Shown: positions 1 through 12,480, counted from the stretch's first letter. The stretch: 64,000 nt of DNA from Aselliscus stoliczkanus (GCA_033961575.1 CM066728.1:181589678-181653677), one strand, 5' to 3'. The notes: generated from the sequence alone by a model not told the origin. Made by a program: numbers and translations.

Positions 1-2497
1 ATATGCATGGGTCCTGTTTTCTTATCCACTCAGCCACTCTGTATCTTTTGATTGGAGCATTTAGCCCATTCACATTTAAAGTGATTACTGATAGGTGCAT
101 ATTTATTGCCATTTGTTATTTGTGTTTCTTGTCTTCTGGGTTAGCTTGTTTTCCCCTTTCTTCTGTTTAAAAAAGCCCTTTTAACATTTCCGGCAATGCT
201 GGCTTTGTGGTAAAGAACTCCTTAAGCTTATTCTTTTCTGAGAAGCTCTTTATCTCTCCTTCAATTTTAAGTGATAGCTGTGCTGGGTAGAGCAATCTTG
301 GTTGTAGACCTTTATTTTGTGTCACTTTGAATATCTCCTGCCACTCCCTTCTGGCCTGCAGAGTTTCTGAAGAAAAGTCAGCTGTTAGTCTTATAGGAGT
401 TCCTTTGTATGTAACCTGCTGTCTTTCTCTTGCTGCTTTTAGGATTCTGTCTTTGTCTTTTAGCTTTTCCATTTTAACTATGATGTGTCTTGGTGTGGGC
501 CTGTTTGGATTCAGCCTGTTTGGAACTCTCTGCACATCCTGGGCTTGTATGTCAATTTACTTCACCAGGGTAGGGCAGTTTTCAGTCATTACTTCTTTAA
601 ATACATTCTCAATCCTTTGCTTCTTCTCTTCTCTTTCTGGTATTTCTATGATGTGAAGGTTGTTTCGCCACATGTTGTCCCAGACGTCTCAAACTATTTT
701 CATTCTTCTTTATTCTTTTTTTCTTTTTGTTGTTCCAGCTGGGTGATTTCTGCTATTTTGTCTTCTAATTTGCTGATCCACCCCTCTGCTTCATCTATTG
801 TTCTGGTGATTACTTCGAGTGTGTTCTTCATTTCAATTATTGTATTCTTTAGTTCTAACTGGTTGATTTGTATGGTTTCCCTATCCTTCTTTATGTCCTC
901 GCTAAGTTCCTTAAACATTCTTATCATCAGCGTTCTAAACTCTGTCTCTGAAAGTTTGGATACCTCTGTTTCATTTAGTTCCATTTCTACAGTTTTCTTC
1001 TGATCTTTTACTTAGGACATGTTTCTTTGTTTCTTCATTTTGGCTGTCATTCTGTAAATGCTTCGATGTATTAGATAGATCACCTAGAAAGAAGAGAGAG
1101 AGAAAAAAAAAGAAAAAAAAGGAGGTGGGGGTCTCTCTGTCCTCTTTAATCTGCAAACCACTTGCTCAGCAATAGAGAGTCTCTGGGCGACTTAGCACCA
1201 GCTATTGGGAGAAAGAGATTAGCATGTTATGCGCTGGCCTCTCTCTCAGGCTTGCAGTGAGCTTTCTGCAATTAGCTGCTGTGTGCTCTGGAACCGTGCT
1301 CACTACCAAAAAAAAAATCTTCACAGGTTGTTGCTGGTTGTTCCCTACTGCAAAAAAACCCTCTGTGGCCTGAGGCGATGTGGGCCAGGTTCTGGGGTTC
1401 AGGGTGCCTCTGGCAACACAGCTCTAGGTGGGTGGGGCAGGCCCCCAACGCATGACTTGATGTGGTAAGTGGCCCCCACCAAGTCAGAGCAGCATAAACT
1501 CTGCACCAGCAACCAGCCCACACAAACTCACCAGGAAAGCCTCGATCAGATCAAGCAGGTGCACAGCTCCCTGCCCAACACTCTTAGGAAAACTCCCCAT
1601 CTCAGCCTGCCCCAATCAACTGCCCACAGAACAGGCTAAGCAGCCCAACAGCCAATCGCCAGCCTGGAAACTCTGTACAAACTGTGCCGAGAGCGGGGAC
1701 CCAAGGTGGCTCTCACACTCCTGAGTCTCATTGAACAGACTGATGCAGCTAGAGACAACCCACCCTGCGTTTCCTTGGCAACACAGCACAAGCAGGGCGA
1801 AGGGTGGGAATCCAAGGCTGCATGCGCACGCACACAGGCACTCCTGTACCAATTTCACCAGATCAATGGGATCCCAGATCTGACCCTCTGTGGGAGGGCC
1901 CAACCCTGACAAAATGGCGCCCTCCTGTACACTGCTTGTGTGCAAGCTCCACACCAGGGAAACAATGATCCCAAAACTTCCAGCTTCTGTACCAAAGGTG
2001 CTTGCTCAGTTCAGTCCTTCCCCACAGGCTCCTGGGTCTGTCTCACACAGCTACTTCCTCCAACAGGAACCGGGTGAGTGCTCATCGGCAAGCGAACCCA
2101 TGAGCCGGCCCCACTGGTTCTCCAGCCGCCCTCAGCTTCACCAAGCTGAGCAAAGACAGTCCTCACTAATTTCTATTGCCTGCTATTGTAGAACTCCTCT
2201 TCCTGGCAAAGCAACTCTGGGCTAGTTAGCTTGGTGTGGGGCCAGAGGGTCTCTCCCCCAACAAGAGAAGCCTCCCCACAGCTGGGGTGTCCCTCATGGG
2301 GCTCTCCCTCTCTTGTCTGCACCCCTCCTACCAGACTTGACATGGCCTCCTCTTTAGGTCCTTCGTTTAGAGGTTCTGTTCATCTAGTGTTCAGGGGACT
2401 TCCGAGGTTAAAGGTTGTATAAATTATTTGTGATTTTGATGTGATCCTGGGAGGCAGTTGGGAAAGTGTCTATTCCGCCATCTTACCGGAACCCCCC
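1..2497 (-). mobile_element. LINE-1, 5' half (5'UTR, ORF1, start of ORF2); continues past window start
   Basis: Read on the minus strand, the element starts at about 2497 with the L1-type leader (ggttccggtaagatggcgg). It runs through a GC-rich 5'UTR (about 1021-2497), then ORF1 (1020-167), and enters the ORF2 endonuclease start near 1-120, where LNVNGLN-like residues followed by AEWIRKQD can be read. The 5'UTR matches those at 25621-26646 and 60610-61644, so all three belong to one fairly young L1 family. The 3' end lies outside the window. There are many substitutions and broken frames, so the copy is dead. Confidence 0.93.
167..1020 (-). pseudogene. L1 ORF1p (RNA-binding chaperone), broken
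   Basis: ORF1p is the trimeric RNA chaperone that coats L1 RNA. The N-terminal part shows the conserved stretch LSETEFRTLMIRMFKEL and a coiled-coil (residues about 20-110). The C-terminal part has the RRM/CTD signature RPTPRHIIVKM ... RLTADFSSETLQARREWQEI and ends MLKGLF. The ancestral start (cat at 1018-1020) is followed at codon 3 by a TAA where sister copies have CAA. The length of 854 bp is not a multiple of three, so at least one frameshift is present. It is a non-functional relic. Confidence 0.92.
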
Positions 2498-2764
2498 CGA
2501 GATTTCTTAGGGTCCATCTCCATTAGGAAAGGAGTGGTGTAATAAGCTAAATACCCTCCTCCCCCAATTTTTATATGTTCAATGACAGTTACCTAAGAGA
2601 AGACTGGAAATGTAATTTCATCTGTGATGTCTTTTTTTCCATTGCTTCTGCAAACTGGCATGCTTAGTGCCCAGCTGGGGCCCAGGGTCCGGCGGGCAGA
2701 GGGTGGTAACCTCTGGAACTTCTGGTTCTTGGGTACTTCCGCCTTCCTATCCCCAGAACCCCTG

Positions 2765-2905
2765 TTTAGGTTTTGTGGATGTAGAAATTGAGGCTCAGAG
2801 AGGTTAATTTCATTCAATGTGAAGTGATACTGTTCATTAGTAGTGGAAGTGGGATTTTAACCCCCTGGCAGTCTCACCCAGAGTCACCACTATAACCTCT
2901 ATGGC
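2765..2905 (-). repeat. MIR fragment
   Basis: The plus strand reads attgaggctcagagaggtta followed by a degenerate track ending in a cagtctcaccca-like segment. This is the reverse complement of the MIR core ('gaaactgaggctcagagaggttaag...'). It is divergent and gives no sign of function. Confidence 0.55.
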
Positions 2906-3676
2906 TTGCATTTTGGCACAGGTATTTATTATTAATGGCAATTCACAGTAATATTTCAGCAAATGTATGAATAACTTAGCTCTTTTAAATTAGTCCAACC
3001 GTTAATTCTTAAGTAGTGAATTAGGTTGGGGGAACAGTGATAGGTGGGTTGCTGGTGGTGGCTGTGGTTTTGATGGAGGAAGCACTGGAATACACAGGCT
3101 CCTCTTTGCCACAATGCAGGTCAAAAAGTAGATCATTTGAAGTCCACAGTTATCCTTGAAGGCTATGTTTTTTACCAAGATCTTGGTGTTAACTAAACCA
3201 TATAGACTCAGCAATATGCTATAAAGAGAAGATACAACAATACAAAATTCTACCATAATGTAAATTACTCAAAATTGTGGTCTGAGTTCTTTAAAATCCT
3301 CATAAATCAACATGCACATTCAGTAAAAAATATTTTATGTATACATGCACTATCACATTGCGGTGTCAGAAATTGGACCTAAAATGAATTCATTGGCTAT
3401 ATTAAATACTAAATATTTAATAGGCTGAAATTTTATTTGCACTGGGGCTAGTACATAGGAAAAAAAATTTGGGACAACCTGAATAGCTCAGGTCTTTTGA
3501 GAAAGCTCTCAGTGTTTTGAACAGCTTCTTTTCCTCCAGATAAATTTCCCTGTAGCAAATGGAAGCCATCAGAATGATTCCCTAGACCTTCAATCTACCT
3601 CAAAGTACTATGATTTGTCTACTTGACAGTGTATTGAACTAGACCAGAGCAATAATTCAAGTAAAATGCACTGCCT

Positions 3677-3900
3677 CTCATTATGTCTAAGGCATCATGC
3701 TGGAAACTTTATGCATATCGTTTTCTTTAATTTTAATGGCAACTCTGTAAGGTATTATCCTCATTTTAGAGATTGAAAAACCACAGAAAGATCAAAGAAG
3801 TAAAATAATTTACCCTTCGAAGGCCACATCATTGATAGTGGCTGAATTTGAACCCAGATAATTACAAATCCCATGTACTTAAGCACGTGACTGTCTGCCT
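3677..3900 (-). repeat. MIR fragment
   Basis: The order of motifs is MIR in reverse: a 'tctaaggcatcatgctgg' match to the 'gtgccaggcactgttctaag' end, then 'aactctgtaaggtattatcc', 'cattttagagattgaaaa', and 'ggctgaatttgaacccaga'. It is an ancient tRNA-derived SINE of all mammals. Confidence 0.75.
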
Positions 3901-4382
3901 GCCCCCTCAAGGAACTGCTAAGGACTTGACTCTCTATATAGATAGCTGCTTCAAGAGAGGAAAAAGGCAGGAGGATCTATCCAGTGCATAGCTTTACACT
4001 AGGTATCTGTGCTAAACGTGAATGGTGGAACTACTATATTCTATTTATTGAGTGGAGGTATACCATGTTCAATGTATTTCTCAACTCCACACACTGTTAA
4101 AGACAATAAAGGGATCTGGGAAGTGGAATTAGAAAATATAGTCTATGTTTTGGTCATAGCCAAATCACAGAATTAACATGTGCTTCTTCTTTCTCCTACA
4201 TCTGGTCCTTTTGATGAGAATAATAAACCTCATTCTGCCTCAGCTGTAGAGATCAATGAAAAGACTCTGTCTTCTTGCCATTAGATATTACCTGCACTTA
4301 GAGAATTGAAAGTGCAAATCAAAGGAGTATTCTTTTGGGAAGAGAGGTAAGGAGATATATTGGAAGAGAATGGATATTTATA

Positions 4383-4530
4383 AAATCATGAAGACCCAGG
4401 GTCAAATCCTGGGGTTGGCACTTTTCAATAGCATAGTGTCCTTCTCTTCTTTGAGCCCCAATTTCTTTTTCTCAGAAATGAGGGTGATCCAAATTACCTC
4501 CAGAGTTATAATATAGATATAATGCATGCA
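4383..4530 (+). repeat. MIR fragment
   Basis: A degenerate match to the MIR head and core in plus orientation: 'gggtcaaatcctggggttgg' followed by 'gagccccaatttctttttctc' and 'gagggtgatcc'. Short and diverged. Confidence 0.5.
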
Positions 4531-4619
4531 ATGCAGATAAACTCATGACACTAATACTGGGTCTTTGGAAAAGTCATGATGTATTTGCAAAGCTCATTTA
4601 TTTATATAAAGAACAAAGA

Positions 4620-5756
4620 TCAGTCAATGATATATTGCCTGTTTTGTTTAATAAACTTCTGCCATCTTTCAATGAGCTTCATAATTCCTCGTTCATAGAA
4701 GGACCTGTCTTTATTTGCAAAAAACTGAACAAGCTGCTGATTTACAGCCTCATCTGAATTGAACGTTATACCATGCAAGGAGTTTTGAAGAGGGTGAGAC
4801 AAGTGGAAGTCTGATGGCACAAAGTCAGGTGAGTATTGTGGATGTCGCAATATCCAAGCTCCAATAATTTCTGACAGGTGATCAAACTTGTGTGTGGTCT
4901 CACATTGTCACGATAGAACACAAGTCCTTTACAATTAACAAGCTCTGGACATTTCTGGATGATGGATTCGTTCAAACTGTCCAATTGCCAACAGTACACA
5001 TTCGAATTGATTGTTTGGTTCGATGGTAGGAGCTCAAAAAACACGACACCTTTAAAATCCCACCACACTGAGAGTATAACCTTCTTCTGATGAATGTCTG
5101 CTTTCGATGTCGTTTGAGGCAAATCATTACATCGGGACCAAGACTTTTGCACACCACATTGTTGTGAACAATCCACTTCTCATCACCAGTTATCAGTTGC
5201 TTCAAAAAAGGATTGTTGGGTCGGCCGAGTGGTGTGGTGGTTAAGCTCTGGCTTGGGAAGCCAGCGGCCCTGGTTCAGGTCCCATATGTGAGGGCCAGTG
5301 ACAGTGCCCTCAAACAAACAAAAAAGGATTGTTTTCCTCACGTTTAATGAACATATTACAGATGTTTATACGCACTGTCAAATGAACTCTTTTGAGTTCA
5401 TGGGGAAGCCAAATATTGAGCTTGCTTACAAATCCCAGCTTCTTCAGGTGGTCGTGAATGCTTGAATGATGGATGTTCAATGTTTCTGCAATCTCTTGTG
5501 TTGTGTAACGTGGGTTTGACTCGATCAATGCCTTTATTTTGTCATCATCAACCTCGGTGGGCCTCCCTGACCGAGGAGCAACGTTGAGATCAAAATCACC
5601 AGCACGGAATTTTGTGAACCATCGCTGACTCTGACGTTTTTGTAGAGCATTGTCACCATAAACCTTACGCAACTTTTCACAAGCTTGACATGCATTCTTC
5701 CCTTTGTGGAAGTAAAACAGTAAAATATGGCAAAAATACACAGTTTGGTCTTCCAT
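4620..5756 (-). pseudogene. mariner transposase (DD34D), frameshifted and split by a SINE
   Basis: The transposase would cut and paste the element by binding its TIRs. The reading starts at MEDQTV (ATG at 5756). The helix-turn-helix half includes the linker APRSGRPTEVDDDKIKAL and the WLPHEL motif. The catalytic part keeps all three acidic positions: TGDEKW (D1), YRDN (D2) and SPDFVPSD (D3, the PSD aspartate), the last in another frame because of an indel near 4850. The end reads QYIID. With the SINE and its TSD removed, about 340 codons remain, close to the family length of about 345. It is not Hsmar1, whose protein differs at most of these positions. I think a mellifera/irritans-like subfamily is likely but did not test this. 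Confidence 0.92.
5218..5318 (+). mobile_element. tRNA-derived SINE (head-only type A) inside mariner
   Basis: The element starts gggtcggccgagtggtgtgg, carries a Pol III B-box-like 'ggttcaggtcccatatg', and ends 'gccagtgacagtgccctc' plus a short (caaa) tail. It is flanked by a perfect 15-bp TSD, caaaaaaggattgtt (5203-5217 and 5319-5333). The insertion lies in the mariner transposase just upstream of the first catalytic Asp, so it is younger than the mariner. Confidence 0.95.
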
Positions 5757-5942
5757 CTTCAACTTGTAAAATCTCCAAAACTCAACCAACTTGCTCAATT
5801 TTATTTTTTAGAATGAAGCTAGAACTGTCAGCTGTCAAGTGACATAGCAATAACATAGATACGCATAACTCTAGTACTTCCAAAAATGAACTAGTGCCAT
5901 CTGTTGCAAACATGCATCATGACTTTTCTGAAGACCCAATAG

Positions 5943-8351
5943 ATAAAACTCTTTTCATCTTCTGTCTGCCCAAGCTCTCCCCTCGCCTCCCCTCCCATCC
6001 CCTTCTGTCCTCTTCATTTCTTTCCTTTTCTTCTCTTTTTCTTATCTTTTCTGTATCCAACAGTTTCCCACAAGCCCTAGAGTTATGTATTTGTACACTG
6101 TTGCTGCAACTATGTATAAAGCAGACATTGACTCTGCATCCACTGATATGCTGATAGAAATAGTTCATCCTCACTAGTTTTAGAGGAAGGCTTGGATGCT
6201 GGTGAACTGACAAGGAAGCAGCAGTTATTTCTGAGGTTTAACTTTGACTTGGTCTTTGAAGAGACACCCATTCACCACTGTTGCAACTGCATGCTTCCAG
6301 GAACTGGAGAGTGGAGGAACTTACAACTTGTGATGGATTAATCAAGCAAAACATACGAAATGAGCAGACTATTATAGTTTAAAATACCATACTTCATTAC
6401 AAATTGTAAAATTATAATTATTATTATGATTCTCATAGCTGAACTTTATATTGTACAAAATTCCTTATATCATTGTATGATTCGCACTCTCTATTAAAGA
6501 AAATATAGTGCAAAACATAGCTAATTAGTAACACACAAAAAATAGGACCTACTATTTAAATCTCTCCTAAGTATTTTCCATTTAAGGAGATTTTGAGATC
6601 CAGCTTTTCTGTGGTTAGACCCTGGAAGAGAACACATTAAGTTGGTAACTCCAAGGATGATGTAAGTAATTGGGTATATTTCAGAGTTGGATTTCATGAA
6701 CTAGCCTGTCACTGTCATCTTGTAAATGTCTTTCTGTATTAATCCCAATGCTCCAGGAAGCTGTGTGCCTCTAATGTTGATGCTGATATGAAATCTCTCA
6801 GCTGGGGCAGGCTCTGGGAGCCAACCAAAGGCACATACCAACCAAAGCCCCTCTCATTTTGACCTCAATGTTCTAATCCTGCACTTCTTAACAAAATTTC
6901 TTTCTCCTCTTTTGTATAAGTCCAGTGGAATAATTTCCATTGAATTGCATGACAGAGTCTATTTATGGGGTTAGTCTGGTAGTAAGGGTTCTCTATTGGA
7001 CTTTTAGGTTTCACAATCAATTTTGTAACTTGCTTATACCCTTTTCTTGGAGTCATAGTTCATTCTCAGGTCCTTTTAAGTTAAATGTCTTTAATTGCCT
7101 TTTTTAAGGTTTCACTGTTTTTGTTTTTGGTTTTTATTTTCTGGATAATTTCATGAGATATACTGAGTCAACAATCCATGTTAAGGAAGTGGTAGGAAAA
7201 ATAGATGGATTTTTGAACCATCTTAGGTGATGCCGTAAGATATTTGTGAGAACACTGGAAAAATACAAAGGCTGGAGGGGGGATATGTAAAAAATGTTCC
7301 ATTACTTTTGCCCCAACTCTACTCTCCTTTGTCATTTTGGTGGTCATTTTTGACAATGAGAAATATTAATGACAAACCTAACAATATTATTTGAAAATGG
7401 GAATCACAGGAGAGCTTACCTCAGAGATTTTGCAAGATTCAAATGAAATAATTTGTGTAAGATGTATAGCACTCTGCTTTCTATTCTGTAAGGACTCAAC
7501 AAATACCAGCTATTCAGCTATTATTATGACTCTTTTAAAATCTTATTGTTTAAACCTTTCCAAGTTGGTATTTCTAAATGACTTCTAACTAGGCTAATAT
7601 GTTCTGTGGTTCTTCTAGGGTTCAAGTATAATGAGGAAGCATATTAGAAACATTTACTGAGTCAGTACTGCTTTCTAGGACAAAACTGGGATAGCTATTT
7701 GGAATGACTCTAACTCCAAAGAAATAATCTGAGGAAATAGCAACATTCTAGACATTAACCCTAATTCAATAAAATTCCAGAATGGTTCATTGCCACATCT
7801 GAAGAGTAGTTTCAGTCTAAATGGTATGGCCAGAGAATATTGGAAAAGTTCCTTCTTGTTGTGTCTAAATACAAACCTCTGTGGCATGAACCCCCAAAAT
7901 GCAGCCCTTCAGAACTGAGTAGAGGTCCTGTAGGTGCTTTTCTCATGACACTTCTTTGCCTTCTCCTTTTAGAACTCATCCCTCGCACCATGAGGGATCC
8001 CCCCACGCCACCCTCCAGTAGCCTTCTGCTACTGGGACTGACCCTCAGATCAGCCAGAGCACAGGGGCCAACTTTTAATACCAAAACAAAACACTAAAGC
8101 CTCAAATAGGGGCAAAAGAGAAACATGTTTCCTTCACAGAGTTGTAATGACTCTGATTAAGATCAGCGGGCCTAGGGGGAGGTGGTAGAAGAGGGTAAAG
8201 GGGGTCAAATATATGGTGATGGAAGGAGAACTGACTCTGGGTGGTGAACACACAATGCGATATATAGATGATGTATTATATAATTGTACTCTTGAAACCT
8301 ATATTATTTTACTAACCAGTGTCACCCCAATAAATTCAATAAAAAAAGATC
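5943..8351. other. Single-copy DNA, no gene seen
   Basis: AT-rich, with only short chance open frames. A pyrimidine-rich stretch lies at about 5960-6060 and one MIR piece is listed separately. I see no exon, promoter or structured RNA that I can defend. Confidence 0.55.
7415..7535 (+). repeat. MIR fragment
   Basis: The 3' half of MIR in plus orientation: 'caaatgaaataatttgtgta' then 'tagcactctgctttctattc' and 'ggactcaacaaataccagct', matching the 'taaagcgcttagaacagtgcctggcac...tcaataaatg' order. Confidence 0.6.
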
Positions 8352-8555
8352 AAGGGCCCTGGAATCAGACAGACCTGAGTTTAAATATAAGTTCAAACAA
8401 TAAATTTGTTCATAAACTTAGGCATAATGTATAACGTTATGAAATAATACACACTTCATGGGATTGTAATAAAGAGAAAGTGAGATAATATTTGTAAAGA
8501 GCTTCATAGATCGACCAGCATATAGCAAACATTTAATAAGTAGCTGTTACTTTTC
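8352..8555 (+). repeat. MIR fragment
   Basis: The head 'gggccctggaatcagacaga' and 'cctgagtttaaatataagtt' is followed by the 3' end 'taaagagcttcatagatcga' and 'catatagcaaacatttaata'. It is a nearly full-length MIR in plus orientation, with decay in the middle. Confidence 0.75.
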
Positions 8556-8822
8556 CTCAAAATATTTGTCTCTGGCCTCTCAGCAATCATGAAAGTCAGT
8601 CTTATATAGATTCCATCATAAGAACTTGGAGAAGCATGGGCTGAACATTTAGACAACTTTCCTTTCCCCTGAAACCAAGACAGGCATTTTTGTTCTAAAA
8701 TATCCCAATTGTCCATATTACTTAACTTACCTAGGTAAATCAATACCTCACTTTTATGCATTTGGAAAACATTAAAAAAGTTGAGTACACACATACATAT
8801 GTACACACATATACACACACTT

Positions 8823-8824
8823 AA

Positions 8825-8862
<38 letters not shown>
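8823..8862. repeat. (TA)n microsatellite
   Basis: About 17 TA units, preceded by a CA/TA-rich tract (acacacatatgtacac). A simple repeat with no coding value. Confidence 0.95.
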
Positions 8863-8864
<2 letters not shown>

Positions 8865-8876
8865 TCAGCCATGATT

Positions 8877-9010
8877 ATAACCCTGTGAGATAGGTTTTAT
8901 ATTATCATCTTTTTATGATTAAAGGATAAAGAAACATGAAGCAACTTGTATGGGCCAAAGGCCTTGTAGCTGATTATGGATAGACCTGGGGTGTCTTGAC
9001 CCCTTCTCAA
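8877..9010 (-). repeat. MIR-like fragment
   Basis: The string 'aaccctgtgagataggtttt' then 'aaaggataaagaaacatgaa' is the reversed MIR core (ccctatgaggtaggta ... gatgaggaaactg). Highly diverged. Confidence 0.5.
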
Positions 9011-12000
9011 TTTTTCTTGCTTTGTACTGTTCTGATGACTATGGAAGTGAAGTGCCCTAGAACTTGGCTGCCAAGGAATCCCAGCTGAGAGGTAACCAAA
9101 GGAAACAACAGCATGGCTGAAATCCAGTTAAAGGTTAAAATCCCGTTGGGCAATTCCTCCTTAACTGACAACAGAAATCACTGTCACTATCCTGTTTAGC
9201 TATTTTACAAACATCAAGGATGTTAGCTAGAGCTCACAGTGGATAGCGAATGCTTCCTAAGGGAGCAGTGATTGCTTTTGCTGGTTTCTGCGGTGGCAGT
9301 TTTCTGGCAGTCATCAGACGATCAGCGGTGGTAACTATTTTTTAATAACCACCTCAGGCTTTTGGCATTTAATTCTCTGGTGCTGTCTAGGGAAACTCTT
9401 TCTGCTACTTTATACAACTTGTGAAGTCAAGCTGCTTGTCTGATTTTGCTGGGAAATCTGACACTGTCCATCAGATAGCTAACGCTGGTGGGACCCATTG
9501 TGTGCCCTGAGAAGTGCTCAAGGAGAGCTCTGATAATCTCTGAGAAGCAAACAGCAGCAACAGGTTTCCAAAGCTGGTCCCAGGCTGCACAAGTTTTTTT
9601 TATCTGTGGTTCCATGGTGTTCGGAATGAGGTTGTGGTCCCCGAGTTAATGACACAGGAAACATTCTGATGCTTGTATTGCCTGCTTGGTTTTCTTGAAC
9701 CTCACATGGACTGGCTTCATCCTGTCTCGGAGTCCATAGCACTATGTCTTCCTCTCCACTTCCTGTGCAGCCCTTCCTCTGGTTTGCGGCTGTGCACGGC
9801 TCTCTTGTTCCTTCAAGGCGCAGGATGAGCTGCCAGTCAAACAGAGTTTAATGTGGGTAACTTCTGCTACCTGCTTATCCTCAGAGCCCAGGCTCAGGTT
9901 TTCTTTCCCTATTTTTAAAACCCCCAATAGCTCTTTTTCCCACTTTACGAATTTGTTTATACCTCTCTTGTTCAACTCTCCCTCCACTTTTCATAGTGAT
10001 TAAGCAGGAGTTAAGCTTCTTTCCTAAATCTTGATTATGTAATAACTTTATTCCTAAAGACTTATGGTTACAAGACTAAGCTGAATATATTAAATTGGTA
10101 TTGGTTTGATGATTTCATAAACTCCAGATTCCTTGCCAGTTGTTTGTGAAATAGCTTTCTTAAAATCTCTTCTAATCTACCTGCATTTCCTTCTAAAGTC
10201 AGTTACATACAATGCCTCTTAAAACTAATTCTCTCTGTTTGCAGCTTGGCAGCCTCCTCCCGGGACTCAGCAGGGTTAATAAATCATGTAGATTAAATCT
10301 TCCTATGTGAATATGAGAGCTCTAATGTGGGTAAATACTCCTTAAGAAGACCCTGCATTTTGAGGAAACCTGGAGATTTTTGTGGAGACCCATAAAAGCT
10401 CCCTGTATGTCAGTGACTGCAGTAAACTTTCTCCCTCTGGTTTATATTATATTCACATCGAATCATCCAAGGACTTTGTTTTTAGTCTGCATATACCCAC
10501 CATACACATTTCTGATCTGGGTAGATAAACCAGCCTTACAGATTTAAAGAAGAGTGCATCAGCTCTTTCACCAACAGGGAAGTTTTTATTGAGTTAGTTA
10601 AGAACCTGTAAACTTAGCCCTTGACATTTCACTAGCAGCAGTTTGTAATGAAATCTACTTTAGCCTTGGGTTCGGTGGTGACTACATTCTTTACAGCATG
10701 ATGTGAGACCCTGGTGGCCAGATAAAAGGAAAACCCTTACACTTTTACACTTGTTTCAGACTTCCCCACAAACTTATATTGTGACCATAACAGAAGGGCT
10801 TATTGCCTCGCCCACTTAAAAAAAAAAAAAAAGCAAATTTCAACACTTTCCTGTAATTAAAAATAAAACTCCAAGATTGTATTACTCTTCCAGTGCCCTT
10901 GAAGTTGTCAAGGCTGGCCTGGGGTCTTCCGGAGGGCATGGTCTGTGTCTGACTCAGTCACTGTTTTACCCAAAGAGCCTTACATGGTGCCTGGAGCAAA
11001 TAGAAGTCACTTGATGAATGAAATAGATGAATAAACTGAAAAATAGAACTAGAGTCACATGTTAGGGACCTAATTATACCTTTGCAGGGTAATGTAGTGT
11101 TTAAAAAGGGACAGTGATAACACATTTCTAAAAAGAGATGAAGGGCATATTTAACACTTCCTAAAAAGAAAGGATTCAGCTTCTATCACTTAATCTAGGT
11201 TTTTAATTACAGAAGCATTGAAAATTCCCTGTGGCTGAACATGGATGAATCTTTAAGGCACGTCGAAGGCTCAGGCTGCCTCTGTGGACATCAATATCCC
11301 CACGGAGCACTTTCCATGAAGAAAAGGGTGGGTTTACTGTCTTTTCATCAAAAATCCTAGAATTTGGCTGACTGCCAGGTTTATCCCAGGACATTAGTTA
11401 GCCCACAATTCCCACATTTGTTTATTCAGTCCAGAGCAAGTGAATACTGCCATCTCCTTTGTTGGCAAATGCTTTGTTAACCTGAATTGATTTCTGCAAC
11501 ACAAAATGAAGTGACTAATCTTTTGGGGGCTTTCTTCCTCCCAGGTTCTTGTATGAGCAATTGATTTATAGACCACAAAGCCCCATCCTGTCATTTTCCC
11601 CCATGCTGCCCTTTTATACTGATGGTTTCACATTGTACTTAAGAAAACCAATACCTTCCAGAGTGTGGTTGGACTGGCGCCACCATTAAGAAAAGGAGGT
11701 TACTAGGCTTTTTAGTGTTGTGAGAAAATTCTGGTGGCAAAGGGAAGTTAGGTTGGTTATTTATACTTATGTAGTCTATTACTGGGCACTCACAATCGTC
11801 ATCACCTTGCACTCTCAAAAAGTTTTCTAACTCTGAATATGTGGGTCTGAAAAAACAGGAAGTAGGAATCTTAACTGAAAACAGTTTGGATGATCATATA
11901 GTTAATGTGTAGTAGGTCTGGAATATGAAACTAAAAAGAAGATATATCCTTAATCACTGGGCTATTTGTCTATCTACAAATATCTGTAAAACCTTAGACT

Positions 12001-12259
12001 TTTTTAGCAAAAGTTTGAGAATCTAATTTTGTGAATTGCCACTGACCATGAAAGAGTGATTAGTGTTGGAAGACAATTGTGAAGCAACATGAAGCAAAAC
12101 GGAGGAGGGGGATACAGGAAATCATAAAACTTAACATTCTCACCATAAGCCCCATCTGTTTTTACAGCGTGTTGCACAAAGAAGCTTGGCAAATAGCTCT
12201 CGTTGATTATTCGGCCTGTAGAAATTCTCTTTGGTTCATAAAATTTTTATGTGTTTATT
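9011..12259. other. Single-copy DNA, no gene seen
   Basis: Open frames of 60-80 codons occur at 9427-9987 and 11203-11594 on the minus strand. They overlap, lack familiar domains and fit chance. An L2-like end lies near 10935-11040. A short A-run at 10818 has no SINE body attached. Confidence 0.5.
10935..11040 (+). repeat. L2 3' end fragment
   Basis: The stretch 'agagccttacatggtgcctg' then 'gatgaatgaaatagatgaat' matches the L2 terminus, which has 'gcctggcacatagtagg' followed by 'gaatgaatgaatga' repeats. Confidence 0.5.
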
Positions 12260-12480
12260 GTTGTTTTTTTTTTTTAAATTTAAGTATAGTTAGTATAACA
12301 CCTTATATTAGTGATTTTAGTTTCAGATGTACAATATAGTAATTCAACATTTTTATACCTTACAATGTGATCACCCCACTAATTCTACTAATTATTTGTT
12401 TTTAACTCAGATTGTGTATACCATTGGTAACCTGTTTTTCTCTCTCTGCTCCCTTCAATTTTTAATCAGAATCACCTTCC
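12260..12480 (-). mobile_element. Old L1 3'UTR fragment
   Basis: Read on the plus strand: a poly-T run (about 12266-12277), then 'agtttcagatgtacaatata', 'gtaattcaacatttttatac' and 'aatgtgatcacccc'. This is the mammalian L1 3'UTR in reverse ('ttagtttcaggtgtacaaca ... gtgatcacc'). It is 5' truncated and highly diverged. Confidence 0.75.

Larger units (their letters stand above)
2498..4554. other. Single-copy DNA with MIR relics, no gene seen
   Basis: The region between the L1 5' end and the mariner element is AT-rich, with no codon-like open frame and no splice-bounded exon that I can support. It contains the three MIR-like pieces listed separately. The rest shows no recognisable structure. 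Confidence 0.6.
4557..5939 (-). mobile_element. mariner DNA transposon, near full length, inactive
   Basis: Terminal inverted repeats are visible. The left end reads ctgggtctttggaaaagtc (4557 on) and the right end, reverse-complemented, ttgggtcttcagaaaagtc (from 5939). Both are bordered by the TA target duplication (4555-4556, 5940-5941). Without the inserted SINE the element is about 1.27 kb, the usual mariner size. The transposase lies on the minus strand. The imperfect TIRs and several frameshifts mean it is an old insertion. The left TIR has a 1-2 base gap relative to the right one. Confidence 0.93.

Noticed and set aside
485..1003. 172-codon plus-strand frame over the first L1
   Set aside because: It is the antisense of L1 ORF1 (serine- and phenylalanine-rich reverse reading). 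Equivalent antisense frames recur at every ORF1 copy in the window.
5218..5318. A genuine tRNA gene
   Set aside because: The tRNA-like head is part of a SINE with a poly-A-type tail and TSD, and the same sequence recurs many times in the window.
4557..5939. SETMAR host gene
   Set aside because: The transposase sequence is not Hsmar1-like, there is no SET domain upstream, and frames are broken.
8504..8872. Frame with a (IY)n run, and similar ones at 12719-12980
   Set aside because: They are translations of (TA)n microsatellites.
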